DNA from: PSRI01 sp041484195
GTDB taxonomy: Bacteria; Bacteroidota; Bacteroidia; Chitinophagales; Chitinophagaceae
Direction: 5' to 3'
DNA: 64,000 nt
Assembly (NCBI GenBank): GCA_041484195.1
Contig: JBGPHC010000017.1
Span: 23,657 to 87,656 of the forward strand
Part shown: positions 19,416-26,989 of the stretch, in pieces
Layout of the letters: every line of letters starts with the position of its first letter
Position numbering within the stretch: the first letter of the stretch is position 1
Position numbers and translations under genes: made by a program
Notes under the pieces: model-generated
Database searches by the model: none
The model's input: the letters and a program-made list of their open reading frames with translations, nothing else
What the model was told of the DNA's origin: nothing

Positions 19416-19823
19416 TTTCCGAATTTTACAATGGTGGATTTGAATTCTAAAAGTGTTTTGGATAATTGGGTATAAATATAATTTAAGCAGGAAGAATAAC
19501 TGTCATGCACTGTACGGCATGAGTCCGTAACCACGCTTCCCTGGGGTCTTGCTGGTTTCTGCTCAAATTCCGGCGATCCTGAACTAATAGAATGGCACTT
19601 ATTCGGAGAGACTGACTGCAGCATCAAGGCCGCAAGAAAAATGACTGTTTTCTTTCATTACATGGAGTCCAAACACACTTAAAGGAAAATGCCGGCTTTG
19701 ATGCAAACGAGCCACATGAGTGAAGGATCTTCTGCAATCAGGTCAATACAGGATAGACGGCATCTTCATCATACCTATTTTTATTATCACTTTCTCAAAG
19801 CCATTATATTTAAAAAAAGCAAT
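19416..19823. other. Intergenic region between esterase and rhamnosidase genes
   Basis: About 400 bases separating two divergent genes; it must hold both promoters. I saw no clear TAnnTTTG box, hairpin or coding remnant. An open frame on the minus strand through 19373-19627 looks like chance. Confidence 0.3.
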
Positions 19824-22544
19824 ATGAAAAAATATGTTGGCAGTATCGTGCTACAGCTTGTCGCGGTATTCGCTTTTTCTCAAATCAGGGTAGATCAGTT
19901 AGTATGTGAAAACCTGGTCAACCCCATTGGAATAGATATTCAGCAACCGCAATTCAGCTGGCAAATAGTCTCTGCTAAACGAAATGTGATGCAGTCAGCA
20001 TATGAAATACGGTCGGGCATCAACAGCGCTTTATTGGCAAAAGCCAAAAACCTGCAATGGTCCACAGGTAAAATTCAATCTGATCAATCCGTCCATGTAG
20101 TTTATAAGGGTAAGCCCCTGCAATCTGCTAAAAAATATTTCTGGCAAGTAAGGGTATGGGATAACATGGGAAATGTTTCACCATGGAGTGAACCAGCTTT
20201 TTGGCAAATGGGTCTATTGCATGCCTCCGATTGGAAAGCAAAATTGATACAGCCCGGGTTTGTTGAAGATTCTATGCTGCGGCCGAGCCCTCTTTTTCGT
20301 AAACAGTTTGCCATCCATAAAAAGATACAATCAGCCACTGCATTTATTACCTCCCATGGTTTATACGAGGCGTTTATTAATGGCAAGCGCATCGGAGATG
20401 CATATTTAACGCCTGGTTGGACAAGTTATAATAAGCGCTTGCAATACCAGGCGTATGATGTCACTGCATTACTGCAAAGTGATAACAATGTCGCTGGAGT
20501 CATGCTGGGCAGTGGTTGGTACAGAGGAAATTTGGTCTGGGAAGGGAAAAAAGATTTTTTCGGGAAGGACCTGGCATTATTCTTCCAACTGCAAATTGAC
20601 TATGCTGATGGCTCCACTGATACAATTGTCTCTGATGAAAGCTGGAAATCATCCGTTGGAGCGATCCGGAGTTCAGAAATATACCATGGGGAAATGAATG
20701 ATGCGAGAGAAGAGAAAACAGGCTGGAGAATCACGAATTACGATGATAAAAGCTGGAGCGGCGTCAGCATACATGACTTTGATAAAAATGTATTAGTGGC
20801 TACTTATAATGAACCCGTTAAAAAACATGAAATATTTAAACCATTAAAGATTTTCAAAACGCCCGCAGGGGAAGAGGTAATTGATTTTGGGCAAAACCTG
20901 GTGGGGTTTGTACAGGTAAAAGTGAGGGGAAAAGAAGGCGACAAGATTACCATCTACCATGCCGAAGTCCTGGACAAGATGGGGAATTTCTATACAGCAA
21001 ACCTTCGATCCGCCAAACAGCGGGACATATACATTTTAAATGGAAAAGGAGAGGAAATATTTGAACCTCATTTTACTTTTCAGGGTTTCCGGTATATTAA
21101 AGTAGAAGGCTTTCCGGGGGAAATAAAACCGGAAAATATAACCGCGGTGGCATTGTATTCCGATATGAAACCAACCGGTGATTTCTCAACCTCAAATCCG
21201 CTGCTCAACCAGCTACAGCATAATATCCAGTGGGGGCAAAAGGGTAATTTTTTGGATATCCCCACAGACTGTCCGCAGCGAGATGAACGCCTGGGCTGGA
21301 CAGGAGACGCTCAGGTTTTTTCGCGTACCGCAGTCTTTAATATGCAAGGCAATAATTTTTTTACGAAATGGCTGAAAGATGTCGCAGCAGATCAATTCCC
21401 TGATGGAAGCGTGCCTCATGTAATTCCGAATGTGCTGGGCCCGGGTGAGGGCGGCGCTACCGGATGGGCAGATGTGGCAACTGTCATTCCATGGAATCTG
21501 TACCTCGCATACGGAAATAAACGGATTTTGGAAGATCAATACCCCAGCATGAAAGCATGGGTGGGATACATGGAAAACAATTCCAAAAATGATTTATGGA
21601 ATAAAGGCTTTCATTTCGGTGACTGGTTATTTTTCAGTCCTGAAGATGATGTTAATGGAAGGGCTGCCGTTACCGATAAATATCTTATAGCGCAATGCTT
21701 TTTTGCACATTCTATACAATTATTAATTAACGCAGCAACAGTCTTGGGCAATACAAAAGATGTGTATTACTATTCTAATCTGTTACAAAGAATAAAGGAT
21801 GCATTTGTAAAGGAGTATGTTACCCCTAATGGAAGACTGGTCTCGGGTACGCAAACTGCTTATGTGCTGGCACTAAATTTTGATATGTTTCCTGAAAATT
21901 TGAGAAATCAGGCGGCCGATAGACTGGTGGCCAATATTGAAAATTATGACAACCATCTTAGCACGGGTTTTTTGGGGACGCCTTATTTATGTCATGTACT
22001 CACCAGGTTCGGTTATGATACAGTTGCCTATAAGCTTCTGTTGCAGGACACTTATCCGTCCTGGCTGTATCCCGTGAAAATGGGCGCCACAACCATTTGG
22101 GAAAGATGGGACGGGCAAAAGCCTGACAGTACATTCGAAACTCCTGGTATGAACTCATTTAATCATTATGCATATGGTTCTATTGGCGATTGGATGTATA
22201 GGGTTATCGCCGGTATTGATACGTATGAAGACATGCCTGGATATAAGCACATAAGGATTATGCCGCATATTGGCGGAAACCTATCCTTCGCCAATGGGGA
22301 TCTTAAAACGAATTATGGCCTGGTAAGTTCTCATTGGAAGACAGAGAACGGGCAAATATACCTGGACGTGGAAATTCCAGTGAATACTCTGGCAACAATA
22401 TATATTCCTGCTAAAGATGGACAGTTGGTCAAAGAAGGCGGTATTCTGTTAGCAAATAGTACCGACCTAAAATCAAATGAAAAGGAAGGAAGATATATTA
22501 AGGTGGAGATTGGCTCAGGCAAGTATCACTTTACAACGCAATAA
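19824..22544 (+). CDS. Alpha-L-rhamnosidase (GH78)
   Basis: About 906 residues from the ATG at 19824, chosen because it starts a clear signal peptide (MKKYVGSIVLQLVAVFAFS); an upstream in-frame ATG at 19689 would add a sequence with no signal character. The N-terminal beta domains (residues 20-430, with DFGQNLVGFV) lead to the GH78 (alpha/alpha)6 barrel, recognised by DCPQRDERLGWTGD (about 482-495), GDWLFF and WERWDG. Inverting GH78 enzymes release terminal alpha-L-rhamnose from rhamnogalacturonan, flavonoid glycosides and similar compounds. It supplies substrate to the catabolic operon at the start of the window. Confidence 0.94.
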   Translation: MKKYVGSIVLQLVAVFAFSQIRVDQLVCENLVNPIGIDIQQPQFSWQIVSAKRNVMQSAYEIRSGINSALLAKAKNLQWSTGKIQSDQSVHVVYKGKPLQSAKKYFWQVRVWDNMGNVSPWSEPAFWQMGLLHASDWKAKLIQPGFVEDSMLRPSPLFRKQFAIHKKIQSATAFITSHGLYEAFINGKRIGDAYLTPGWTSYNKRLQYQAYDVTALLQSDNNVAGVMLGSGWYRGNLVWEGKKDFFGKDLALFFQLQIDYADGSTDTIVSDESWKSSVGAIRSSEIYHGEMNDAREEKTGWRITNYDDKSWSGVSIHDFDKNVLVATYNEPVKKHEIFKPLKIFKTPAGEEVIDFGQNLVGFVQVKVRGKEGDKITIYHAEVLDKMGNFYTANLRSAKQRDIYILNGKGEEIFEPHFTFQGFRYIKVEGFPGEIKPENITAVALYSDMKPTGDFSTSNPLLNQLQHNIQWGQKGNFLDIPTDCPQRDERLGWTGDAQVFSRTAVFNMQGNNFFTKWLKDVAADQFPDGSVPHVIPNVLGPGEGGATGWADVATVIPWNLYLAYGNKRILEDQYPSMKAWVGYMENNSKNDLWNKGFHFGDWLFFSPEDDVNGRAAVTDKYLIAQCFFAHSIQLLINAATVLGNTKDVYYYSNLLQRIKDAFVKEYVTPNGRLVSGTQTAYVLALNFDMFPENLRNQAADRLVANIENYDNHLSTGFLGTPYLCHVLTRFGYDTVAYKLLLQDTYPSWLYPVKMGATTIWERWDGQKPDSTFETPGMNSFNHYAYGSIGDWMYRVIAGIDTYEDMPGYKHIRIMPHIGGNLSFANGDLKTNYGLVSSHWKTENGQIYLDVEIPVNTLATIYIPAKDGQLVKEGGILLANSTDLKSNEKEGRYIKVEIGSGKYHFTTQ

Positions 22545-22758
22545 GCCGGTATTCAGCCTCTGTTTTGGATGGTCGCGGCTTCACGCTTGGATGAAAGTAC
22601 TTTACATAACCGTAAAGTCTTGCAAACGCAACCAGGTTTTCAATTTGATTTTGGTTCTGTCCTTGAACGAAAGCAAATACAAGAATTAAAGGATGGACCG
22701 CGAAAGTCCTTATTCCTGTTTGAATCCGGAATAAATGTGTCTGCTTGCTATGTATCAT
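22531..22758 (-). pseudogene. Remnant of an S41-family peptidase N-terminus
   Basis: The minus strand encodes a hydrophobic export-like stretch followed by QIENLVAFARLYGYVKYFHPS (core at 22585-22641), which matches the conserved start of Bacteroidetes S41 (C-terminal-processing-like) peptidases, where this helix follows the signal peptide. After HPS the similarity stops and a stop codon follows within about 17 codons; the PDZ and catalytic domains are absent. It abuts the end of the rhamnosidase gene, suggesting a deletion or rearrangement point between the rhamnose locus and the accessory region. Recognition is from memory of the family, not a search. Confidence 0.6.
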
Positions 22759-22936
22759 CTTGAATGATGAAGGTGGTATTCCTGAATAGAAATCTACGCA
22801 TCATTGTGAATCTTTTCGAACCAGCCATACCTAAATCATTCCTTTCAAACCGGACTTTATTGGAAATGCAGTGTCCAACTCTTGCTATATTACCGATTTA
22901 TGTAATTTGTTGGTATTTTCAACGAGGCAAATTTTG

Positions 22937-22960
22937 ATAGTTATAACAATAGTTATAACT
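22937..22960 (+). promoter_or_regulatory. Tandem palindromic repeats, probable mazEF autoregulatory operator
   Basis: ATAGTTATAAC occurs twice with a 12-bp period (22937-22948 and 22949-22960); each copy contains the palindrome GTTATAAC. They lie 20 bases before the antitoxin start. MazE-type antitoxins commonly bind such sites to repress their own operon. Confidence 0.55.
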
Positions 22961-22979
22961 TCGTGGCTTAAATGATGAT

Positions 22980-23396
22980 ATGAAAGGAAAAGTAAGCCGT
23001 GATTCCAAATTTCAACGATCAACCGGAAACAAAAGAGGGGCTTCTAAATCAGGTCGAATGTCCAAAAGAACGGTCCGGGGCGTGGCGACAGGTAGACACA
23101 AGGCAGAAAATTCTTATTCTGTAGCGGGAAAGATCCGTTCCATAGGCAATTCAAAAGGTGTGATTTTAAATAGCCGCCTGATCGAAAAGGCCGGACTTTC
23201 TTCGGATGCCGATATCCTCATTCATGCAAGCGGCGGAGTCATTACTATAACACAGGCTCCAGATAGCTCCAGTATCAATACTAATCTATCTACTTGGGAT
23301 ACCCAATTCAAAAAAGCCATCAAAGCTGGTCGCAGGCCTGAAGGCGATGTTTGGGGCAATATTGCTAATGAGTTCGATGAACAGGAATGGAGATGA
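22980..23396 (+). CDS. mazE: MazE-like antitoxin (AbrB/SpoVT fold) with basic N-terminal extension
   Basis: A 138-residue protein. Residues about 48-95 form the swapped-hairpin AbrB/MazE DNA-binding domain (KIRSIGNSKGVILNSRLIEKAG). The C-terminal ~40 residues are acidic at the end (WGNIANEFDEQEWR), as expected for the part that wraps around MazF. Unusually, ~45 residues rich in Lys, Arg and Ser precede the domain; typical MazE proteins are 75-90 residues long. An internal start would remove this extension, but no ATG suits it better than the one used (other than Met at residue 27). The stop codon overlaps the toxin start. Confidence 0.85.
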   Translation: MKGKVSRDSKFQRSTGNKRGASKSGRMSKRTVRGVATGRHKAENSYSVAGKIRSIGNSKGVILNSRLIEKAGLSSDADILIHASGGVITITQAPDSSSINTNLSTWDTQFKKAIKAGRRPEGDVWGNIANEFDEQEWR

Positions 23397-23707
23397 AGCA
23401 GTTTGAAGTGTATATGGTAAACCTTGATCCCACAATTGGATCTGAAATCAAGAAATCAAGACCGGCAGTAATCATTTCTCCCGACGTGATCAACAGAAAT
23501 CTCAATACCGTAATTGTAGCGCCTCTTACGCATATCATTAAACGATATCCTTCACGAGTCCCAAGCAAATTCAATGATCAAATTGGTGAAATTGTGCTGG
23601 ATCAGATCCGGGCTGTCGATAAGATACGCTTAACTAAAAAATTGGGAATGTTGGACCTGCAAACCAGGGATGATGTAAAAAAAATTTTGCAAACCATGTT
23701 CAGTTAA
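23393..23707 (+). CDS. mazF: MazF/PemK-type endoribonuclease toxin
   Basis: 104 residues from the ATG at 23393, which overlaps the antitoxin stop as ATGA, the usual sign of coupled translation; an ATG two codons upstream (23387) is possible. The MazF/PemK fold is clear: VYMVNLDPTIGSEIKKSRPAVIISPD near the start, TVIVAPLTHI, and the closing IVLDQIRAVDKIRL. MazF toxins cut RNA at short sequence motifs when the antitoxin is degraded. The pair lies in an accessory stretch with remnants, consistent with mobile or addictive behaviour. Confidence 0.92.
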   Translation: MKQFEVYMVNLDPTIGSEIKKSRPAVIISPDVINRNLNTVIVAPLTHIIKRYPSRVPSKFNDQIGEIVLDQIRAVDKIRLTKKLGMLDLQTRDDVKKILQTMFS

Positions 23708-23790
23708 GGAATTCAATATAATATTTAATGATTCACTCCATCGATGTATTTCCCACTTAAGTAAGGTAGATTTTTTGATAAAGGCTAATA

Positions 23791-24062
23791 GGGAACGCCA
23801 ACAAACTAGAGTGTTTTCTATTCAACTCAACCTATTTTTCTTTCAATCTCTTGCATTTTTTCTTATCCCAATGTGAGGAAAGGAGTGGATCTGACAATTG
23901 CTCATTACAGGAAGAATGGAAATATTCATCGACAAAGTTTTATGAAACGGGGATTGATATTTGGAGATTGATGACGCACCCCGGAGATTAACAGTGGTTT
24001 AGTTGGTGTTCCCTTGTCACTTTAAGGGCCGGGATATCTTTGCAATAAAGGGAAACATCAAC
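23791..24062 (+). repeat. Degenerate hairpin element related to the array at the window end
   Basis: GGGAACGCCAAC (23791-23802) can pair with GTTGGTGTTCCC (24002-24013) with one wobble; 36 bases later comes GGGAAACATCAAC (24050-24062). The array at 63.6-64 kb has the same order: arm A, arm A-prime, a gap of ~35 bases, then arm B (GGGAAACACCAAC). Only the arms are conserved; the interior differs. The 519-base gap 23708-24226 holds no other recognised feature except a TATCTTTG promoter-like box at 24034-24041. Confidence 0.45.
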
Positions 24063-24226
24063 TAAGGCGTGAAATCAAAAGTTTAAATGATTTGGTCTTC
24101 GTTCAAAGTGCAGAATGTGAATTCAAACATCTGAGTAAAAAATTATGGAATTATTTAAGACGTTTTTTTAGCTTTATTGGGCAATTTCAGTGTTCCCTGT
24201 TCTTCCCATGACGAAAAAAATATAGT

Positions 24227-24686
24227 TTGCTTTGTGTTAACAACTATAGCCAGGAATATATTGACGAATGCATTACGAGAGTAGATTCAAAGGTTTCCGC
24301 TTATAAAAAATTACTTAAGACTGCCAGGAACAAGTTTGGGACCGAGGAAAGCTCATTGAATTCTGCAGTTCAATCCTTTGAGCCCATGTTCTTTAATAAT
24401 ATGGTATTGGTTTTGGACGCGATCTTTGTTCATAGAGCCAGGGCTCTCGAAAAAAAGGATGGCAATCCATTGAATGAAGTCAGGGTCATCTGTAATTCAT
24501 TGATACATAATAATAGTATCATGGACACGGACAATACAATTAAATTGAATCATGGCAAGTCAGTGCTGAATTACAAGCCCGGGGGATGAGATTAAATTGA
24601 AGGAAGAAGATTTCTCAAGACTGTCCAAGGCATTTTTTGCCGAAATCAAGGGCAAATATTTGCAGACCGCCAAAAAAGCTACTTAG
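24227..24686 (+). pseudogene. Conserved Bacteroidetes hypothetical protein, frameshifted
   Basis: The first 120 codons (VDSKVSAYKKLLKTA, SFEPMFFNNMVLVLDAIFVHR, KKDGNPLNEVRVICNSL) match a small Bacteroidetes family of unknown function that I recall as ending in a GDEIKLKEEDF-like segment. Here a run of five G at 24581-24585 pushes the frame to a stop at 24587, and the rest (DEIKLKEEDFSRLSKAFFAE) continues in the +1 frame to a stop at 24684-24686. The start is also odd: the only in-frame start is a TTG at 24227, while an ATG at 24208 lies in another frame. Either a decayed gene or a homopolymer sequencing error. Confidence 0.65.
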
Positions 24687-24775
24687 GGTTATTTTTCCGA
24701 GGTCCCTTCCTGGCAACTGAATTGACGGTAATTATATGTATGAATCAGGAATTAATCCAAAAACCGCTTCTAACC

Positions 24776-25156
24776 ATGATTTCAAAAAAGCTAAAGCCTG
24801 AAAGCATTGCCGAATATATTAAGTCGGCTCCCAGGGAAACTCAGGAGAAATTGCGTGAAATGGTGGCCTGTATTCGTGCAGCGGCCCCCGGAGCCAAAGA
24901 AGGCCTGAAATGGGGTATGCCCTCTTTCTCCTACAATAGAATCCTGGTCACATTTGCTGCATTCAGGCATCATATTGGATTTTTTCCGACAACATCGACC
25001 GTGAAAGCCTTTGAGAAAAGCCTTTCGAAATTCAAGACGGGTAAAGGATCGATCCAGTTTCCATTGGACAAACCTCTGCCTCTGCCTTTGATCCGAAAGA
25101 TCACCAGGTTTCGCGTTCAGGAATGTCTTCGGGATAATAAGAAATGGAAGGTTTGA
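24776..25156 (+). CDS. DUF1801 family protein (YdhG-like)
   Basis: About 126 residues from the ATG at 24776 (an ATG at 24740 would add 12). The DUF1801 signature is present: ESIAEYIKSAPRETQEKLREMVACIRAAAPGAKEGLKWGMPSF, then the FFP segment and a C-terminal lysine/proline stretch. These small cytosolic proteins have a known fold but no firm biochemical role; some neighbours in other genomes are iron-related. It stands alone here and converges with the DUF1624 gene 24 bases further on. Confidence 0.85.
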   Translation: MISKKLKPESIAEYIKSAPRETQEKLREMVACIRAAAPGAKEGLKWGMPSFSYNRILVTFAAFRHHIGFFPTTSTVKAFEKSLSKFKTGKGSIQFPLDKPLPLPLIRKITRFRVQECLRDNKKWKV

Positions 25157-25180
25157 GCATCAGCGAGTCAACCGGATCTG

Positions 25181-26407
25181 TTATAAATAGCTTAACCACC
25201 AGTGTCTGGAAGAATTTGATCTTTTGTATTTGTCGAACCACTTGCAGAATGGATACAAAATGAGAATCACGCTGACCCATACCGCATAAACTATTGTCAA
25301 ATTAAAGCCATATCCCTTCAGTGTCGCCGAATTGTCTACCTGGGTGCTGAGTACCATGCTTGACCATTGGTAGCCCTGGACGACCGCGCCGAACAGGGCC
25401 AGGATATGAATCAACAATATATGAGCCAGGTAAAAGAACATCGGCACCCTTCCGAAAACTGTGATTTTTTCGGTCAATTTATTCAACGGCCTCTCGGTCA
25501 GGGCAAGGAAAAACAAAGCTGGTCCCAGTGTCATCAATGTATAGAGAAGGGATGGCGGATATTTGGTGACATTCAAAAATGATAGCATACTGAATACAGG
25601 ATTTTCTTGTACCGACCAATGAGCGGGGTCTCCATAAAAATTACCCGATCGCAGAACGATGCAAACTGCAATCGCGCTCAGTCCCAGAGTAATCAGCGTC
25701 TTTCTTCTCTTTTGTGGATCATAACCGGAAGCATAGAGGCTGCCCAGATAATAGCCAATGGAGATTATCCCAATCCACGGCAGTACCGGATAGTGAACAA
25801 AAACCGTTGTGCGGCCGAATGTAAACACTCTCACCTCATATAATAATGACCATAAAAAAGACTGTATGCCTTGACCGGTCTCATGCACCTTGTCAAGGAG
25901 GTTGTGTCCTGCAATCAGCGCTATGCTCAAAGCAAGGATCAGGCCCCTGTTCAGGCGGATGATCGCCGATAATGCAATCATGCTCAGCCCGATGGCATAA
26001 ATCACCTGTAAATTGAAATAAGGATAGGAGGGATTAAATGTCCTTTCCAGACTGATGATGAAAAGTTCTATGAATACGAGCCATAACCCTCTTGTGAAAA
26101 GAAAAAAAGACAATTCATTCCTGGTTCTCCTGGCTCCATATAAATAAGCCGAGATTCCGGCAAGAAAAACAAAAATGGGAGCGCAGAAATGCGTAATCCA
26201 TCTGGTGAAAAACAAGAATACGGTTGTATGCTGCAGGTCAGTGGGACTATACAGAAAAGCCTCGTTGTGAAAATAATCACGGGTATGATCAAGCGCCATT
26301 ATTATCATTACGGTCCCTCTTAAAAGGTCGATCGATACCAGGCGCCTGGTGTTTGTTGCCGCGGGCTTCAGGACCCTAAGCGGGCTCTGCATTGTTACAA
26401 CTGACAT
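25181..26407 (-). CDS. DUF1624 / heparan-alpha-glucosaminide N-acetyltransferase-like membrane protein
   Basis: About 408 residues from the ATG at 26407; starts further upstream (to 26497) or at 26392 are possible. The conserved opening RLVSIDLLRGTVMIIMALDHTRDYF places it in the DUF1624/acyltransferase family related to eukaryotic HGSNAT, with about ten membrane spans. The Asp-His pair in ALDHTRD and the arginine of the DLLRG segment are family landmarks. Members are presumed to move acyl groups across or at the membrane, but the bacterial function is not settled. The gene is monocistronic here. Confidence 0.85.
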   Translation of the reverse strand: MSVVTMQSPLRVLKPAATNTRRLVSIDLLRGTVMIIMALDHTRDYFHNEAFLYSPTDLQHTTVFLFFTRWITHFCAPIFVFLAGISAYLYGARRTRNELSFFLFTRGLWLVFIELFIISLERTFNPSYPYFNLQVIYAIGLSMIALSAIIRLNRGLILALSIALIAGHNLLDKVHETGQGIQSFLWSLLYEVRVFTFGRTTVFVHYPVLPWIGIISIGYYLGSLYASGYDPQKRRKTLITLGLSAIAVCIVLRSGNFYGDPAHWSVQENPVFSMLSFLNVTKYPPSLLYTLMTLGPALFFLALTERPLNKLTEKITVFGRVPMFFYLAHILLIHILALFGAVVQGYQWSSMVLSTQVDNSATLKGYGFNLTIVYAVWVSVILILYPFCKWFDKYKRSNSSRHWWLSYL

Positions 26408-26565
26408 ATTTAGACTTGGATTCTGCAGGGATCTCGATAAGTTGAATCTCTTTATAAGGATTGTTACAGAATACTTGTTTCGGAAATAGACCGGCAAAGA
26501 TTACTATAACTCCTGCTTCAGCCTTGCGGAAACTTATAAACGACGGGTATCAATTTCCCAAAGGA

Positions 26566-26595
26566 CCAGGATAGCCGGGACTGTCCCGGTCCTGG
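26566..26595 (-). repeat. GC-rich palindromic hairpin
   Basis: CCGGGAC-T-GTCCCGG (26575-26589) is enclosed by CCAGG and CCTGG arms (26566-26570 and 26591-26595). It lies between the DUF4242 and DUF1624 genes, both on the minus strand. No T-run follows, so it may be a REP-like palindrome or a transcription-attenuating structure rather than a standard terminator. Confidence 0.45.
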
Positions 26596-26610
26596 GACAA
26601 ACGATAAATA

Positions 26611-26892
26611 TTAGTGCAGGGAATTGGCCGACAGAGGGTCAATGATTGTTTTCACTTCAGACACCGTATTGATGGGAAATTTACCCAGCTTCGCATGTTG
26701 GCGAATCACTTCTTCGCTTTCTGCGATATGTATGCAGTAGATTTTATCACCGGTCACAAATGATTGAATCCAGTGATAGGGCTTACCCATTTCATCGATT
26801 GCATCACAAGAAGTCTGGGAAATGGCTTGTAATTCTGCGGGAGAAAGATTTCCGGCGCCTGGCAGGTTCCTTTCAATGACGAATTTTTTCAT
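26611..26892 (-). CDS. DUF4242 domain protein
   Basis: A 93-residue single-domain protein of the DUF4242 (ferredoxin-like alpha/beta) family, shown by FVIERNLPGAGNLSPAEL, YHWIQSFVTGDKIYCIHIAESEEVIRQHAKLGKFP and the closing VSEVKTIIDP. One family member is a nickel-binding protein, but most have no assigned role. It is downstream of the LuxR-type regulator in the same direction (97-base gap), while a secreted two-domain DUF4242 protein is divergent on the other side, so regulator and DUF4242 proteins appear linked. Confidence 0.87.
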   Translation of the reverse strand: MKKFVIERNLPGAGNLSPAELQAISQTSCDAIDEMGKPYHWIQSFVTGDKIYCIHIAESEEVIRQHAKLGKFPINTVSEVKTIIDPLSANSLH

Positions 26893-26920
26893 ACAAACAG
26901 TTTTTATTGATGAACAATGA

Positions 26921-26934
26921 GCTCAAAATTGAGC
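26921..26934. promoter_or_regulatory. Small inverted repeat upstream of the DUF4242 gene
   Basis: GCTCAA-AA-TTGAGC forms a perfect 6-bp inverted repeat about 30 bases before the DUF4242 start. It could be an operator; there is no direct support. Confidence 0.25.
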
Positions 26935-26989
26935 AGATTGTTGCTGTTTGATGACAGAGATCTTCCCCATTTTAAGTATGAATCATTCC

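Noticed and set aside
19373..19627. An open frame between the esterase and the rhamnosidase
   Set aside because: No similarity to a known family, no good start, and it overlaps the esterase coding region.
22545..22763. Short plus-strand open frames after the rhamnosidase
   Set aside because: They are shadows of the S41 remnant on the other strand, and no motif is present.
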